In this document: positions 1 to 6,598 of the stretch, one piece after another
Layout of the letters: every line of letters starts with the position of its first letter
Numbering within the stretch: the first letter of the stretch is position 1
Assembly: GCA_003455235.1 (NCBI GenBank)
Contig: DMRT01000321.1
Location: forward strand, 1 to 9,606
DNA from: Chitinophagaceae bacterium
GTDB lineage: Bacteria; Bacteroidota; Bacteroidia; Chitinophagales; Chitinophagaceae
Direction: 5' to 3'
DNA length: 9,606 nt
Program-made: the position numbers and the translations under genes
Notes under the pieces: model-generated
The model's database searches: none
Told to the model about the DNA's origin: nothing
The model's input: only the letters and a program-made list of their open reading frames with translations

Positions 1-243
1 GATGCGGTAAAGATCCATATGATAAACGGTTTGCCCTTGCCCCGCCCTGTATTGATTGATGATGGAAAACGTGGGGCTTGAAATACTGTCCTGTACCCCC
101 AGTACTTCACAAAGCGCATGGATAAAGGTGGTTTTGCCCGCTCCCATGGCACCATGAAAAGCAAGTACGCTGTGGCCTGCCGCCGCCGCAAGCAATGCCG
201 AAGCGGCTTCCTTTATCTGATCGAGCGTGAAATTTACCTCCAT
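1..243 (-). CDS. tsaE: TsaE, tRNA threonylcarbamoyladenosine (t6A) biosynthesis ATPase, partial (N-terminal 81 residues)
   Basis: Translated by hand from the ATG at 243 reading leftwards; the frame stays open to the window edge, so the C-terminal half is missing (the family is usually about 140-155 residues). A Walker A loop GAMGAGKT lies at residues 31-38. It is followed by the family-typical SSPTFSI segment (55-61) and an HMDLYR segment (75-80), the HxDxYR signature of the TsaE/YjeE fold. TsaE is a cytoplasmic ATPase that works with TsaB and TsaD to place threonylcarbamoyl on A37 of ANN-decoding tRNAs. No Shine-Dalgarno precedes the ATG, and a TATATTTG box ends 4 nt before it. The next in-frame Met (33) lies inside the Walker A loop, so 243 is the only sensible start. 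The gene is divergent from the metal ATPase with 62 bp between them. The family call is confident; partners and operon lie outside the window. Confidence 0.93.
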   Translation of the reverse strand, partial: MEVNFTLDQIKEAASALLAAAAGHSVLAFHGAMGAGKTTFIHALCEVLGVQDSISSPTFSIINQYRAGQGQTVYHMDLYRI

Positions 244-247
244 GTTG

Positions 248-283
248 CAAATATATTTTCCTTCATTAGTAATCGGGCAACAA
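248..283 (-). promoter_or_regulatory. Putative Bacteroidota-type promoter of tsaE
   Basis: On the minus strand TATATTTG (255-248) exactly matches the Bacteroidota -7 consensus TAnnTTTG and is followed by CAAC and the ATG. TTG at 280-278 (inside TTGTTG, 283-278) could be the -33 element, with a 22-bp spacer, slightly long. If used, transcription would begin at or within a few bases of the start codon. The box match is seen; the activity is inferred. Confidence 0.45.
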
Positions 284-293
284 TTATGCGGAA

Positions 294-301
294 TAATTTT
301 G
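294..301 (+). promoter_or_regulatory. Putative -7 box (TAATTTTG) of the metal ATPase gene
   Basis: TAATTTTG fits TAnnTTTG exactly and ends 4 nt before the ATG at 306, the same arrangement as the divergent tsaE box on the other strand. No clear TTG -33 element lies 17-23 bp upstream, so support rests on the -7 match and its position. Confidence 0.35.
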
Positions 302-305
302 TGGT

Positions 306-2435
306 ATGGAAAAAGTTGAATGGAAGGTGGAAGGCATGGATTGCACCAATTGTGCACTCACCATCACCCGTTATCTGCAGAAAGAAGGACAGAAAGAAGT
401 GAAAGTGAATTTTATCGGCGGGGATGTGAGTTTTGAAACGGATGGAAATACATCGAAAGAAGAACTGTCGAAGGGCATTGCCGGACTGGGTTACAAGGTT
501 ATCTCCGAAACAACTGCAGCACCTGTTCAACATTCAGCATTCAGCAACCGGCATTTTTTCAGCAATCACCTACAGCGTTTTCTTTTCTGCCTGCCCTTCA
601 CCCTGGTACTGATGCTGCATATGCTGCCCTGGCACATTCATTTTTTGATGAACCCCTGGATACAACTGCTGATCTGCCTCCCGGTGTTTGCAGTGGGCAT
701 GGGTTATTTCGGTGTAAGTGCTGTAAAAAGCCTGCGCCGCGGCATCCCGAATATGAATGTACTGGTTGCCATGGGTGCATTGGCTGCTTTTGTATACAGC
801 CTCACCGGTACTATCGGTCAACTGGGCCCGGATTATATTTTTTATGAAACCACAGCCACCATCATCACCCTTGTTTTCCTGGGCGAGTGGGTGGAGCATA
901 AATCGGTGGAAACAACACAAAAGGAACTGAACAAACTGGCCCGGCAGCAAAAAGTAATGGCCAATATGATTGCGTTTGATGACCAGCACAAAGAACTCAT
1001 CTTTCCCGTGGAAAATACCCAGCTGCATGTGGGTGATCTTATTCTCATTAAACAGGGCGAACAGGTACCCATGGATTGCAAGATCCTGTGGGGAGACGTA
1101 CACGTGAATGAATCACTGCTAACCGGCGAAAGCAAACCGGTACACAAAACAAAAAAAGAAAATCTTATCGGCGGAAGCCTGGTAACGGCCGGAACCGTAA
1201 AGGCCCAGGTAACCGCCACCGGGAAAGACACCGTACTCAGCAATATTCTGAACCTGGTAAAACAGGCCCAGGGCGAAAAGCCACCGGTACAGCAGCTGGC
1301 CGACAAGATCAGCGCCGTATTTGTTCCGGTAGTGATTGGCATTTCAGTACTTAGCTTCCTGCTCAATTATTTTGTCTTTCATGTGCCCGCTACAGCCTCG
1401 CTGATGCGGAGCATTGCAGTGCTGGTGATCAGTTGTCCCTGCGCCATGGGGCTGGCAACGCCTGCTGCCATTGCCGTTGGACTGGGAAGGGCCGCCAAAA
1501 AAGGAATCCTGTTCCGCAATGCCCGGAGCCTGGAATTATTCAAGAACATCCGTACCGTGGTGTTTGATAAAACAGGTACCCTGACGATGGGAAATTTCCG
1601 GGTTACCAACATTCATTCACCGGTTTTATCAGAACAAGAGTTTAAACAGGTCGTTTTTTCGCTGGAGAAATATTCCAATCACCCAATTGCCAAAGCCATC
1701 ATTGCTGAATGGAAAATACCGGATACCATCTCATGGATAAAGGTGGAAGAGATCAAAGGGCTTGGCATACGGGCTGAAGACGCCCGGGGAAACAGCTGGA
1801 TACTTGGTTCACATAAAATCGCGGCGACGCATACAACCGACGATTCTCATACCGCCTACTTACTGCAGAATGAAAAACTCATTGGCTGGTTTGACATGGA
1901 AGACGAGATTCGGCCCGAAGCAAAAGAAGTGATCAGCTACCTGCATACAAAGAACATACAAACCATTTTATTAAGCGGTGATTCACTGGACCGGGTGCAG
2001 AAAATTGCCACAGTATTGGGTATTGACAAAGTATATGCAGAAAAAACACCCGAAGAAAAGTTACTCATTATTGAACAACTGAACAAGGAGGCGCCGGCAG
2101 CCATGGTGGGAGACGGTATTAATGATGCACCCGCATTGGCAAAAGCCACCATCGGTATTTCCATGAGCGATGCCACCCAGCTTGCCATGCAAACAGCACA
2201 GGTGGTTCTGATGAATAAAGGCATTCAGCATCTTCCGCTGGCACTGGGACTGGGTAAGCATACGTTCAGTACCATTAAAGGAAATTTATTCTGGGCATTC
2301 ATTTATAATATTGTGGCCATCCCCATTGCAGCTGTCGGTCTTCTTCAACCCGGGCTGGCCGCCCTGGCTATGGGGTTCAGCGACGTAGTGCTGGCCATAA
2401 ATTCCATCAGGCTGAATTACCGGAAAGTGGTTTAA
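306..2435 (+). CDS. Heavy-metal-translocating P1B-type ATPase (probably copper exporting)
   Basis: A 709-residue inner-membrane pump that couples ATP hydrolysis to metal export. The order is standard: one HMA domain with GMDCTNC (Cys13, Cys16), membrane helices from about residue 90, the actuator TGES loop (273-276), the transmembrane CPC motif (377-379) within SCPCAMGLATP, the phosphorylated Asp421 in DKTGTLT, the nucleotide-binding HP pair (459-460), GDGINDAP from 602, and two last helices with Tyr667-Asn668. CPC plus YN plus Met689 favours Cu(I) over Zn/Cd. The expected Ser four residues after Met689 is Asp693, so the metal is not fully certain. The ATG at 306 gives a complete HMA domain and no SD is present. 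recQ follows 16 bp downstream on the same strand and is probably co-transcribed. No copper chaperone, cbb3 oxidase or metal regulator gene is adjacent, so context does not define the substrate. Confidence 0.95.
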   Translation: MEKVEWKVEGMDCTNCALTITRYLQKEGQKEVKVNFIGGDVSFETDGNTSKEELSKGIAGLGYKVISETTAAPVQHSAFSNRHFFSNHLQRFLFCLPFTLVLMLHMLPWHIHFLMNPWIQLLICLPVFAVGMGYFGVSAVKSLRRGIPNMNVLVAMGALAAFVYSLTGTIGQLGPDYIFYETTATIITLVFLGEWVEHKSVETTQKELNKLARQQKVMANMIAFDDQHKELIFPVENTQLHVGDLILIKQGEQVPMDCKILWGDVHVNESLLTGESKPVHKTKKENLIGGSLVTAGTVKAQVTATGKDTVLSNILNLVKQAQGEKPPVQQLADKISAVFVPVVIGISVLSFLLNYFVFHVPATASLMRSIAVLVISCPCAMGLATPAAIAVGLGRAAKKGILFRNARSLELFKNIRTVVFDKTGTLTMGNFRVTNIHSPVLSEQEFKQVVFSLEKYSNHPIAKAIIAEWKIPDTISWIKVEEIKGLGIRAEDARGNSWILGSHKIAATHTTDDSHTAYLLQNEKLIGWFDMEDEIRPEAKEVISYLHTKNIQTILLSGDSLDRVQKIATVLGIDKVYAEKTPEEKLLIIEQLNKEAPAAMVGDGINDAPALAKATIGISMSDATQLAMQTAQVVLMNKGIQHLPLALGLGKHTFSTIKGNLFWAFIYNIVAIPIAAVGLLQPGLAALAMGFSDVVLAINSIRLNYRKVV

Positions 2436-2441
2436 TTTCAG

Positions 2442-2456
2442 CCCATAATTTATGGG
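2442..2456 (+). promoter_or_regulatory. Palindrome over the recQ start codon (possible start-sequestering hairpin)
   Basis: CCCATAATTTATGGG is a perfect inverted repeat: CCCATAA and TTATGGG around one central T. As RNA it could fold a 5-bp CCCAU/AUGGG stem with a 5-nt loop, pairing the AUG of recQ. It starts 7 nt after the stop codon of the ATPase gene. That would suit translational coupling, where ribosomes ending the upstream gene melt the stem. A dsDNA operator is an alternative. The palindrome is seen; the function is inferred. Confidence 0.35.
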
Positions 2457-4380
2457 GTTGACCATTCATGAAATTTTAAAGGAGCATTGGGGGTTTGAGT
2501 GCTTCCGGCCATTGCAGGAAGACATTATCCGTTCTGTTTTACAGGGCAATGATACGCTGGCTTTGTTGCCAACCGGTGGAGGTAAATCCATCTGCTTCCA
2601 GGTTCCGGCATTGGCAAATGAAGGATTGTGCCTGGTGATCAGTCCGCTCATTGCCCTCATGAAAGACCAGGTGGAGAACCTTAAGCGGAAAGGAATTCCT
2701 GCGCCCGCCATTTATTCCGGCATGAGCTTCCCTGAAATTAAAAAAACATTACAGAATGCCGCACACGGCAATTATAAATTTCTGTATGTATCTCCTGAAC
2801 GGATCGAAACAACCTTGTTTCTTGAATACCTGCCGGCTTTGCACATCAACCTGGTTGCTGTGGATGAAGCACATTGTATTTCGCAATGGGGATATGATTT
2901 CAGGCCACCTTATATGCGGATTGCAAACCTGCGTGATCAGTTGCCGGGCGTTCCCGTGCTTGCACTTACTGCTTCGGCCACCAAAGCGGTGCAGGATGAT
3001 ATCTGTAATAAGCTGCAGTTTACCGCCAGCCAGCAACGGTTCCAGCAGTCTTTCGAACGGCCCAATCTTTCTTACAGTGTTTTTTCTGTTGCTTCAAAAC
3101 AGAACAAGTTGCTGGAGATACTCACAAACGTGAAAGGAAGCGGCATTGTTTATTGCAGGAGCCGGAAGCAAACCACGGAGGTTTGCCGTTTATTGCAGAT
3201 GAACAATATTCCCGCCGGCTTTTACCATGCCGGTCTAAGCAATGATGAACGGAACAACCGGCAGGAAAGCTGGATAAATAACCAGACCCGGATCATGGTT
3301 TGCACCAATGCGTTCGGGATGGGGATTGATAAAGCTGATGTAAGAACCGTTGTGCATTACGAAGTACCCGATTGTCTGGAGAATTATTACCAGGAAGCGG
3401 GAAGAGCAGGGCGGGATGGGAAAAGAGCCTATGCGGTTTTATTGTGCAGCAGCAACGAACTGGATAACCTTCTTGACCAGGTTGACACCCGCTTTCCCAA
3501 AGAAGAAGAAATCAGGCAGGTATACATCGCTATCATGAATCACCTGCAGGTTCCTGCCGGCTCAGGCGAAGGAAACAGCTACGATTTTGACATCGCTGCT
3601 TTTTCATCCGCTTTTAAACTGAATATACTCCTGGTTACCCATGCTATTAAAGCCCTGGAACAGGAAGGCATCATCAGTTATACTGAAATGTTCTTTACAC
3701 CGTCACGGGTTGTATTTACCACCGATAAGGAGGAACTGGAAGATTTTGAAAAGCAGCACCCCGAATCAGAGCCGCTCATAAAGGGTCTTCTCCGTTCTTA
3801 TGAAGGCATTTTCGATTACCCGGCCATTGTATATGAAAGCAAACTGGCCAGGTTTTTACAAGAGGATGTTGAAACAATCAAAAGAGAGCTGACAAAACTG
3901 AACGACCAGGGCATCATCAGCTATGCTGCACAGAAGGAAAAGCCACAGATCATTCTTTTGCAGAACAGGATGTATGCCGACAATTATCGCATCAACAATA
4001 CCGACTACCGGAAACGAAGGGACAGCTTTGAAAAAAGGGTGCATGCCATGACCGGCTATGTAAAAGAATCCAAAAACTGCCGCAGTGTGCAAATCGCTCA
4101 ATATTTCAATGACCTTACTGCAAAGCCCTGCGGGATTTGCGACAACTGTATAAACAATAAGGTCATCCGGGTTACACCCGAAGAATTCAATGCCATTTCC
4201 GGTTATATACTGAACGCCATTCAAACGCCGGCGGCAGGGACTCCAATGTTATGGGATGAGTTGAAAGCGTTTCCAAAACAAAAAGTATGGCAGGTAATTG
4301 ATTACCTGCGGGCTGAGCAGAAAATCACTATTGATAAAGAAGGAAATATCTGTTTCCCGGGGGAGAAAAAAAGGTCATAA
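2452..4380 (+). CDS. recQ: RecQ-family ATP-dependent 3'-5' DNA helicase (short form, no HRDC domain seen)
   Basis: A 642-residue superfamily 2 helicase that unwinds forked, gapped and recombination intermediates in DNA repair. The motifs run in order: motif 0 FECFRPLQEDII (15-26), Walker A TGGGKS (41-46), motif Ia SPLIALMKDQV, Walker B DEAH (138-141) followed by the RecQ aromatic-rich loop CISQWGYDFRPPY, motif III TASAT, and a helicase C domain with CTNAFGMGIDKADVR and QEAGRAGRDG. A RecQ-type zinc site is complete: Cys543, Cys560, Cys563 and Cys566. The remaining C-terminus (about 575-642) looks like a small winged-helix region; I see no HRDC domain, and the protein is shorter than HRDC-bearing Bacteroidota RecQ copies. 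MGLTIHEIL matches the usual RecQ N-terminus, supporting the ATG at 2452. It lies 16 bp after the ATPase gene, so a shared transcript is likely. Bacteroidota often carry more than one recQ; this is the shorter kind. Confidence 0.95.
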   Translation: MGLTIHEILKEHWGFECFRPLQEDIIRSVLQGNDTLALLPTGGGKSICFQVPALANEGLCLVISPLIALMKDQVENLKRKGIPAPAIYSGMSFPEIKKTLQNAAHGNYKFLYVSPERIETTLFLEYLPALHINLVAVDEAHCISQWGYDFRPPYMRIANLRDQLPGVPVLALTASATKAVQDDICNKLQFTASQQRFQQSFERPNLSYSVFSVASKQNKLLEILTNVKGSGIVYCRSRKQTTEVCRLLQMNNIPAGFYHAGLSNDERNNRQESWINNQTRIMVCTNAFGMGIDKADVRTVVHYEVPDCLENYYQEAGRAGRDGKRAYAVLLCSSNELDNLLDQVDTRFPKEEEIRQVYIAIMNHLQVPAGSGEGNSYDFDIAAFSSAFKLNILLVTHAIKALEQEGIISYTEMFFTPSRVVFTTDKEELEDFEKQHPESEPLIKGLLRSYEGIFDYPAIVYESKLARFLQEDVETIKRELTKLNDQGIISYAAQKEKPQIILLQNRMYADNYRINNTDYRKRRDSFEKRVHAMTGYVKESKNCRSVQIAQYFNDLTAKPCGICDNCINNKVIRVTPEEFNAISGYILNAIQTPAAGTPMLWDELKAFPKQKVWQVIDYLRAEQKITIDKEGNICFPGEKKRS

Positions 4381-4414
4381 AATAAAAAAGGGACCAAGAT
4401 AGAAATCTAGTCCC
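4381..4414 (-). terminator. Intrinsic terminator reading leftwards (sulfatase gene and/or small RNA)
   Basis: On the minus strand GGGAC (4414-4410) pairs with GTCCC (4394-4390), with a second short stem ATCT/AGAT (4400-4397 with 4408-4405) around a 4-nt loop. It is followed directly by six T (4389-4384) and then ATT. On the plus strand the hairpin is followed by GCTTTAAAA, a poor T-tract, so it should act mainly on leftward transcription. It lies immediately after the recQ stop codon. Confidence 0.7.
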
Positions 4415-4445
4415 GCTTTAAAATCCAATATCCTATGAAAAACCG
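4384..4445 (-). ncRNA. Candidate small RNA, about 60 nt, with its own promoter and terminator
   Basis: Within the gap between the convergent recQ and sulfatase genes, a minus-strand promoter-like pair (TTG 4479-4477, TATCTTCG 4456-4449, 20-bp spacer) would start a transcript near 4445-4441. It would run through a T/A-rich stretch and end at the GGGAC/GTCCC hairpin with T-tract at 4414-4384. No ATG-initiated reading frame lies on that strand within the predicted transcript. The elements are seen; the transcript is an inference. The hairpin could simply be the terminator of the sulfatase gene about 190 nt upstream, with the promoter match due to chance. I do not recognise a known RNA family. 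Confidence 0.35.
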
Positions 4446-4448
4446 AGA

Positions 4449-4479
4449 CGAAGATACAGGTGTTTTTAGGATTCTGCAA
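4449..4479 (-). promoter_or_regulatory. Putative promoter of the candidate small RNA
   Basis: TTG at 4479-4477 and TATCTTCG at 4456-4449 (one mismatch to TAnnTTTG) are separated by 20 bp. This is the best -33/-7 spacing in the window. It points leftwards into the hairpin at 4414-4390, not toward a protein gene start. Confidence 0.4.
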
Positions 4480-4601
4480 GATTTTTAGCAGGTATTTTTA
4501 AAAAAAATCAGGGAAAATTATGTGTAAAAAGTACAAAAAGTCGGTCAATTTCAATCGTTTTCATATTTGGTAATCAGTAAATTATCCTCTGGTGCCTCTT
4601 T

Positions 4602-6527
4602 TTATTTCACTCTTTTATACCACCCGGTTTTGTACAGGTAACTGGCCCCCTGGTACCAGGCAATTGCCTCGTTTATGAGGCTGTCTGACCCTTGAAGCGG
4701 CCTGTTTACCCCCGTAGTAAAATCAGGGCTGTAAAGCCTGGCTTTACGCTGTGGAGATAGAATAACCAGTTTTCCATCCCTGATATAGCCCATATCCTGG
4801 TAGGTACTTATAAAGGCCCGCTCTTTTCCGGGCGCCAATTGGTAGATGTCATAGCCGAAAAAGCGGCTGGTATAATTCAGGTTCATTAGTCCAAGGACTG
4901 TGGGTGCCAGGTCGATCTGGCTCACCAGCCGTTTCTCCACACCGGGTTTTACCAGGCCGGGTGCATAAATGAGGCAGGGAATATGATACCGGTTCACCGG
5001 GAGGTCGGTTTTACCGGCACTTTTTGAACAATGATCTGCCACAATCACAAAAAGGGTATTCCTGAACCAGGGTTTCTGCCGGGCATCCAGCAGGAATTTA
5101 TTGATGGCATAATCGGTATACTTAACTGCTCCGGCTATTGATTGGGTAGTGGGGGGAATATCGATCCGGCCATCAGGATAGGTATAAGGCCGGTGATTAC
5201 TTACTGTCATGATGTGATTGAAGAAAAGCTTTCCTGCAGTAAAACTTCTGTCGCACTGCTGAAGCGTGAAGTCAAACGCTGCTTCATCATCCACTCCCCA
5301 GGCCGTGGTATGATGCACCAGGCTGTCGGGGATGTCTCTTTTATCCAGTACCGTATAGCTGCTGTTACTGAAAAACTTTCCCATGTTGTCAAAAAAAGAA
5401 TTGCCGCCGTAAACATAGTTGCACTCGTAGCCTTTGCTTTTTAATACACTTCCTATGGTAAACATGTCATCATTATCGGGCCGGCGTACAATCGATTGCC
5501 CGGGTGTAGGGGGAATGGCGAGGGACAGGGCTTCCAGTCCCCGTACGGTACGGGTGCCGGATGCATAAAACTGTTCAAACCACAATCCGTGGGGAATGAG
5601 CGAATCCAGGAAGGGTGTAATATTCTCTTTGTTGCCGAAGTATTTCAGGTAATCACCGCTTAAACTTTCCACGCTGATCAATACCAGGTTCCATTTATGT
5701 TCCGGGCTGTCACTCTTTATTTCACGCTGAATGCTCAACGGGTCATTGGTAAAGGAGACATTGGGAGCCTGGAGCAGGTTCCGCAGGATGGCAAAATTGG
5801 CGGTATCGTTCCGGGTAACATAAAATTTATCATACTCAATTTCATTATGCCAGAAAGCAGTGCCGAATTCATAAATCCCGTTCCCGCCGAGTTCATTGAT
5901 GTAATTATTATTGCTGAAATTTTTCAGCCGGTTATTCTCCAGAAAGTATGCAGCAACGGGGAGCAACATAAACATCCCGAAAAAAGCCGATCGTTTTCCA
6001 AAGCGCATGCTGCTTTGCCGGGATGCAGCCAGGTTCTTCCGGACCAAAAAAAGAATCAATATCACCATGACAATTACAGCCGCAACAATCAACGGAATAT
6101 TGTACGACTCCCAGATATTGCCCAACACTTCGGTGGTATAAATAAGATAGTCAACCGCTATAAAATTGAACCGTACATTGAACTCATCCCAGAAAACAAC
6201 TTCGGCACAGGCGTTCACAACAAGAATAAGCGTGATGATGAAAAAAAGACTAAACAGGGGTATGCGCTGCCATTTCTTCCGGTACCAGGAATCCTTCATC
6301 AGCCAGCAATACAGTGCCACCGGTATGGCAAAGAAACTCCATACCACCAGGTCGTAAAACATTCCCACCAGGAATGCCCCGGCCACATACAGCGGATTCA
6401 GGTCGAAACTTGACCAGCTTTTAATAAGCAGGATCACCCGGGTGATAAAACTTAAGGAACAAAGAATGACGGCCAGAACAAGCAATGGGCCAAACCGGTG
6501 CGCATACCAGCCTTGCAATTTTCTCAT
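4602..6527 (-). CDS. LTA synthase / MdoB-family membrane sulfatase-fold enzyme (phosphoglycerol- or phosphoethanolamine-type transferase or sulfatase)
   Basis: A 641-residue inner-membrane protein with about five N-terminal transmembrane helices (roughly 12-38, 47-79, 90-112, 143-163, 180-196) and an external alkaline-phosphatase-superfamily domain. Catalytic features match LtaS-like enzymes: Glu287 in SVESLS, the probable Thr nucleophile in GTRTVRG (Thr327), His445 in SNHRP, and the metal-binding pair Asp498-His499 in VADHC. LtaS polymerises glycerol phosphate in Gram-positives and MdoB/OpgB decorates periplasmic glucans. The substrate in this Gram-negative is unknown. The frame extends to a TTG at 6602, but that extension crosses a transcription terminator (6567-6533) and would put 25 odd residues before the first helix, so the ATG at 6527 is preferred. 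It stands alone as a transcription unit: a terminator precedes it and convergent recQ lies beyond its end. Confidence 0.88.
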   Translation of the reverse strand: MRKLQGWYAHRFGPLLVLAVILCSLSFITRVILLIKSWSSFDLNPLYVAGAFLVGMFYDLVVWSFFAIPVALYCWLMKDSWYRKKWQRIPLFSLFFIITLILVVNACAEVVFWDEFNVRFNFIAVDYLIYTTEVLGNIWESYNIPLIVAAVIVMVILILFLVRKNLAASRQSSMRFGKRSAFFGMFMLLPVAAYFLENNRLKNFSNNNYINELGGNGIYEFGTAFWHNEIEYDKFYVTRNDTANFAILRNLLQAPNVSFTNDPLSIQREIKSDSPEHKWNLVLISVESLSGDYLKYFGNKENITPFLDSLIPHGLWFEQFYASGTRTVRGLEALSLAIPPTPGQSIVRRPDNDDMFTIGSVLKSKGYECNYVYGGNSFFDNMGKFFSNSSYTVLDKRDIPDSLVHHTTAWGVDDEAAFDFTLQQCDRSFTAGKLFFNHIMTVSNHRPYTYPDGRIDIPPTTQSIAGAVKYTDYAINKFLLDARQKPWFRNTLFVIVADHCSKSAGKTDLPVNRYHIPCLIYAPGLVKPGVEKRLVSQIDLAPTVLGLMNLNYTSRFFGYDIYQLAPGKERAFISTYQDMGYIRDGKLVILSPQRKARLYSPDFTTGVNRPLQGSDSLINEAIAWYQGASYLYKTGWYKRVK

Positions 6528-6531
6528 ATTG

Positions 6532-6539
6532 TAAAAATA
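6532..6539 (-). promoter_or_regulatory. Putative -7 box (TATTTTTA) of the sulfatase-family gene
   Basis: Minus-strand TATTTTTA (6539-6532) fits TAnnTTTG with a final A. CAAT and then the ATG at 6527 follow, so spacing to the start is 4 nt as at tsaE and the metal ATPase. It lies in the T-tract of the preceding terminator. No good -33 TTG is seen upstream, so support is modest. Confidence 0.3.
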
Positions 6540-6567
6540 CAAAGTGCCGGAATAAATCCCGGCACTT
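6533..6567 (-). terminator. Intrinsic terminator of the HerA-like ATPase gene
   Basis: A perfect 9-bp stem AAGTGCCGG/CCGGCACTT (6567-6559 with 6550-6542) encloses an 8-nt loop. On the minus strand it is followed by TGTATTTTT (6541-6533). It starts 31 nt after the TGA at 6599. On the plus strand AAATAAG follows, so it works leftwards only. It separates the HerA-like gene from the sulfatase-family gene. Confidence 0.85.
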
Positions 6568-6598
6568 AAATAAGTATAAGTAATCCGAAACAGGTTTA

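Noticed and set aside
570..1103. 177-codon minus-strand frame antisense to the metal ATPase
   Set aside because: Its product is His/Gln-rich and without a family resemblance, as expected from the opposite strand of membrane-helix codons.
306..4380. Metal ATPase plus RecQ as a metal-linked defence or repair island
   Set aside because: Both are common stand-alone housekeeping or stress genes and nothing else in the window supports a joint system; adjacency alone is weak.
4381..4443. Open minus-strand frame through the terminator hairpin (reading ILDFKAGLDFYLGPFFIL)
   Set aside because: It has no ATG and coincides with the stem-loop and T-tract, which explain the sequence better than coding.
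4435..4485. 16-codon plus-strand ORF (MKNRDEDTGVFRILQDF) after recQ
   Set aside because: Too short to judge, no upstream signal, and it lies opposite the candidate small RNA promoter; chance is the better explanation.
5697..6413. 238-codon open frame on the plus strand inside the sulfatase-family gene
   Set aside because: It lies wholly antisense to a gene with clear catalytic motifs; the translation has no recognisable domain and reads like a reverse-strand shadow.
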